Source: Variovorax sp. dw_308
GTDB lineage: Bacteria > Pseudomonadota > Gammaproteobacteria > Burkholderiales > Burkholderiaceae_C
Length of the DNA stretch: 64,000 nucleotides
Direction: 5' to 3'
Assembly: GCF_019207085.1 (NCBI RefSeq)
Contig: NZ_JAATOM010000021.1
Location: 1-64,000 of the forward strand
Under the pieces are notes generated by a model that saw only the letters and a program-made list of their open reading frames with translations, had not been told where the DNA came from and searched no databases. Made by a program: the position numbers and the translations under genes. This document shows positions 62,353 to 64,000 of the stretch, piece after piece (the stretch's first letter is position 1; every line of letters starts with the position of its first letter).

Positions 62353-62679
62353 ATGCTCTACAGATTCAAATCGCAAGCGACCCAGGATGTCGTGATGCTC
62401 GAAGCCAACGCCCGGCAATTGCTCGAGATCATGGGCAAATCCGGAGGAGGCAGCGGCATCATCACGGTCGAGCAGATCCCCTCGGCGCTCGCGGCGCTGG
62501 AGGCCGCCGTGCGCACGGAAGGCACGAACAGGCACAACCATGATGCGCTCGCGGTGGAAGGGCATGCGGAAGAGGCGGAGCGGCAGCATATCGGGCTGCA
62601 TCAGCGGGCGGCGCCGATCATCCACATGCTCAAGGATGCGCAGGCCGATGGCAAGGATGTGATCTGGGGCGCCAAATAA
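62353..62679 (+). CDS. DUF1840 family protein
   Basis: 108 residues starting MLYRFKSQATQDVVMLEANA, 7 bases after the methyltransferase gene. A frame from 62296 would overlap that gene. All-helical small protein with LLEIMGKSGGGSGIITVEQI and IIHMLKDAQADGKDVIWG, the DUF1840 family of betaproteobacteria. Cytoplasmic; function unknown. Co-transcription with the methyltransferase gene is likely. Confidence 0.88.
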   Translation: MLYRFKSQATQDVVMLEANARQLLEIMGKSGGGSGIITVEQIPSALAALEAAVRTEGTNRHNHDALAVEGHAEEAERQHIGLHQRAAPIIHMLKDAQADGKDVIWGAK

Positions 62680-62697
62680 AGTCCGCCCTGCGTTGAT

Positions 62698-63618
62698 CTA
62701 CCTCGGGATCGCGCCCGGGCTCGAATAGTCGTAGCGCGGGCCGGGTCCGGGAACGATCGGCGGTCCTGCGTCCGGACCACGGCTCGGAGCGACGCCTTCA
62801 TAGGCGGGCGGGGCCTCCACGGGCGATGGAATCGACGAGGCATAGCGCGGGCCGGGGCCGGGGACCACGGGTGGCCCTGGATCGGCGTAGCCTGGATTCA
62901 AGGTGTTCGCCGGTTCGCGCAAAGGCGCGACCCAGCCGAAGTTTGGCGCCAGGCCGCTGGTGTCGGTGTCCGGCGACTCCTGACGGCGGCTGCGCTCGCG
63001 GGCGTAGCTGCGTGGCGCGGTCGTGGGGCGCCTGCGCGCCGCGTCAGCGCCGCGACCGGCGGTCGAAGGAGAAGTCGCGGCGATGGATGCATCGGCTTCC
63101 GTACCGGTGGCCGGCGGGGGCCTTGCGGCGGGGGCGAGGGGTGGGAGGGTGGCGACGCGGCTCGACGCTCCCGGCGCTGGTGACTCCGCTAATGTTGGTG
63201 TTGCTACCGGCGCGACAGGCGAAGCAACGGTCGGCGCCGGTTCCGCCTGAGGTCGGGATTCGCTGGACGGAACCGACGCGTTCGTACTGGCCTGCAGCGG
63301 CACCACCGCCTTGTGGGAGGTCAGCACATACATGCACCAACCCACGAAGCCGATCAGCAGCACCAGGCCGGCCAGCCCGGCGCGCAGCCAAAACATTGCT
63401 GGCTCGCGCGCGGGCGCCGCAGCGCGCAAGGGCGTCGGCCGGGAATGATCGGTGGCGATGCGCGTAGAGTCCAAGCCCACGTCGCGGCGCGAGTCCGCAA
63501 ACGTCGGCCCCGGGATGGAAGTAACCACCGGCTCGACGCCAAGCCGCGCGGCGCAGCCGACGCAGAACCTGGCATTCTTCCGATTGAGCTTTCCGCAGAT
63601 ACCGCAAGCGGTCGTCAT
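62698..63618 (-). CDS. Zinc-ribbon single-pass membrane protein with Pro-Gly-rich repeats
   Basis: 306 residues starting MTTACGICGKLNRKNARFCV, a CxxC-x12-CxxC zinc ribbon. One membrane helix near residues 75-98 (RAGLAGLVLLIGFVGWCMYV). The rest is low-complexity, Pro/Ala/Ser-rich, ending in two near-identical blocks: DPGPPVVPGPGPRYASS and DAGPPIVPGPGPRYDYSS. AGGAG precedes the ATG. No family recognised. The cytoplasmic ribbon and periplasmic Pro-rich arm suggest a scaffold or assembly role, but this is a guess. Confidence 0.75.
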   Translation of the reverse strand: MTTACGICGKLNRKNARFCVGCAARLGVEPVVTSIPGPTFADSRRDVGLDSTRIATDHSRPTPLRAAAPAREPAMFWLRAGLAGLVLLIGFVGWCMYVLTSHKAVVPLQASTNASVPSSESRPQAEPAPTVASPVAPVATPTLAESPAPGASSRVATLPPLAPAARPPPATGTEADASIAATSPSTAGRGADAARRRPTTAPRSYARERSRRQESPDTDTSGLAPNFGWVAPLREPANTLNPGYADPGPPVVPGPGPRYASSIPSPVEAPPAYEGVAPSRGPDAGPPIVPGPGPRYDYSSPGAIPR

Positions 63619-63783
63619 GAACCCACTCCTGACTGGATGAGCCTTGGACTGTGTGCCAAGGCCGGGGTTCACGTTGTCGGCAATTGACTACTTTGCAATT
63701 AAGTTCCGGTGCCGTTTCTGGCCAGGCGGGCCGTCCAGATGGCTCCAGTGCAGTCAGCTATGGTCTTGATCAAAGCCAGCGCA

Positions 63784-63904
63784 GAAGGTGTGAAGATTTC
63801 GTAGCGAGGGCGCCGAGGTTGGGTTGAGCACCGCAGCCGTACTTCTGTACGGCGAGGAGCGCAGGCCCGAGATCGGCGTCCGCAGTAGAAATATTCACAC
63901 CTTC
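63784..63904 (-). repeat. Palindromic intergenic element, family R1 copy 2 (121 bp)
   Basis: Terminal repeats GAAGGTGTGAAGATTTC and GAAATATTCACACCTTC (16 of 17 match), centre CCGTAC-TTCT-GTACGG. Reversed relative to 16844-17028. It ends 4 bases from the stop of a second TTT binding-protein gene. Confidence 0.75.
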
Positions 63905-63908
63905 GGGG

Positions 63909-64000
63909 TCAGTCGACTTTGGCGCCGGAGTCCTTCACCACCTTCGCCCACTTGATGTGCTCGCTCGCGATCAGCTTCGTGAATTCAGCCGGCGTGTTGC
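63909..64000 (-). CDS. TTT-family substrate-binding protein, C-terminal end only
   Basis: The last 29 residues are read leftward from the right edge to the TGA at 63911-63909, in a frame that stays open to the edge: NTPAEFTKLIASEHIKWAKV and VKDSGAKVD. This is the usual C-terminus of Bug/TctC proteins. The start lies outside the window. Confidence 0.8.
   Translation of the reverse strand, partial: NTPAEFTKLIASEHIKWAKVVKDSGAKVD

Overview
The window looks like a chromosomal segment of a high-GC betaproteobacterium of the family Comamonadaceae (Burkholderiales), most probably Variovorax or a close relative. The clues are the PhaM-type granule protein, several tripartite tricarboxylate transporter (TTT) binding proteins, small families typical of this group (DUF2783, DUF1840, DUF3597, DUF2145), and many short palindromic intergenic repeats. 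The genus is an inference; no 16S rRNA gene is present.

Layout. 1-1443: end of a membrane-anchored protein gene (cut by the edge) and a fumarylacetoacetate hydrolase-family gene. 1430-11354: a type I restriction-modification locus (hsdM, hsdS ... hsdR) with four genes between hsdS and hsdR: an AAA/ABC-type ATPase, a small TOPRIM-like partner, a divergent Fic protein and an XRE-type regulator. The fic upstream region carries four evenly built 25-bp inverted repeats. 11341-16845: LuxR-type regulator divergent from a catabolic operon (VOC protein, alpha/beta hydrolase, MhpA-like flavin monooxygenase, DUF2783, TTT binding protein). 17188-20648: M48 lipoprotein peptidase, VOC protein, PLP sulfhydrylase-family enzyme, TraB/GumN protein. 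20659-24385: likely copper-handling group (DUF2946, TonB receptor, YcnI-PCuAC fusion). 24457-34301: PhaM, FIST protein, HTH regulator, ceramidase-like membrane protein, MFS-acyltransferase fusion, PAP2 protein, and four poorly characterised genes.

34454-44445: tgt and queA (queuosine) with a soluble sugar-dehydrogenase gene coupled between them, then recG, oxyR, ubiA, proC and a phytase-like gene. 44491-53368: the spc and alpha ribosomal operons (rplN to rplQ, with secY and rpoA), starting exactly at the S10/spc boundary, lacking infA, with candidate terminators on both sides of rpsD. An initiator tRNA-Met gene with its own -10 box and strong terminator follows.

53685-60978 (minus strand): an operon for CoA-dependent degradation of 2-aminobenzoate (or salicylate): bifunctional monooxygenase/reductase, MarR regulator, enoyl-CoA hydratase, acyl-CoA dehydrogenase, aryl-CoA ligase and RidA, under one promoter overlapped by a palindrome. 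61080-64000: cyclopropane-fatty-acid synthase-type methyltransferase, DUF1840 protein, zinc-ribbon protein, and the 3' end of another TTT binding protein.

At least three families of short palindromic repeats recur between genes. One copy appears to have become the first 28 codons of the sugar-dehydrogenase gene. The most unusual part is the restriction locus with its embedded ATPase/TOPRIM-like, Fic and regulator genes.
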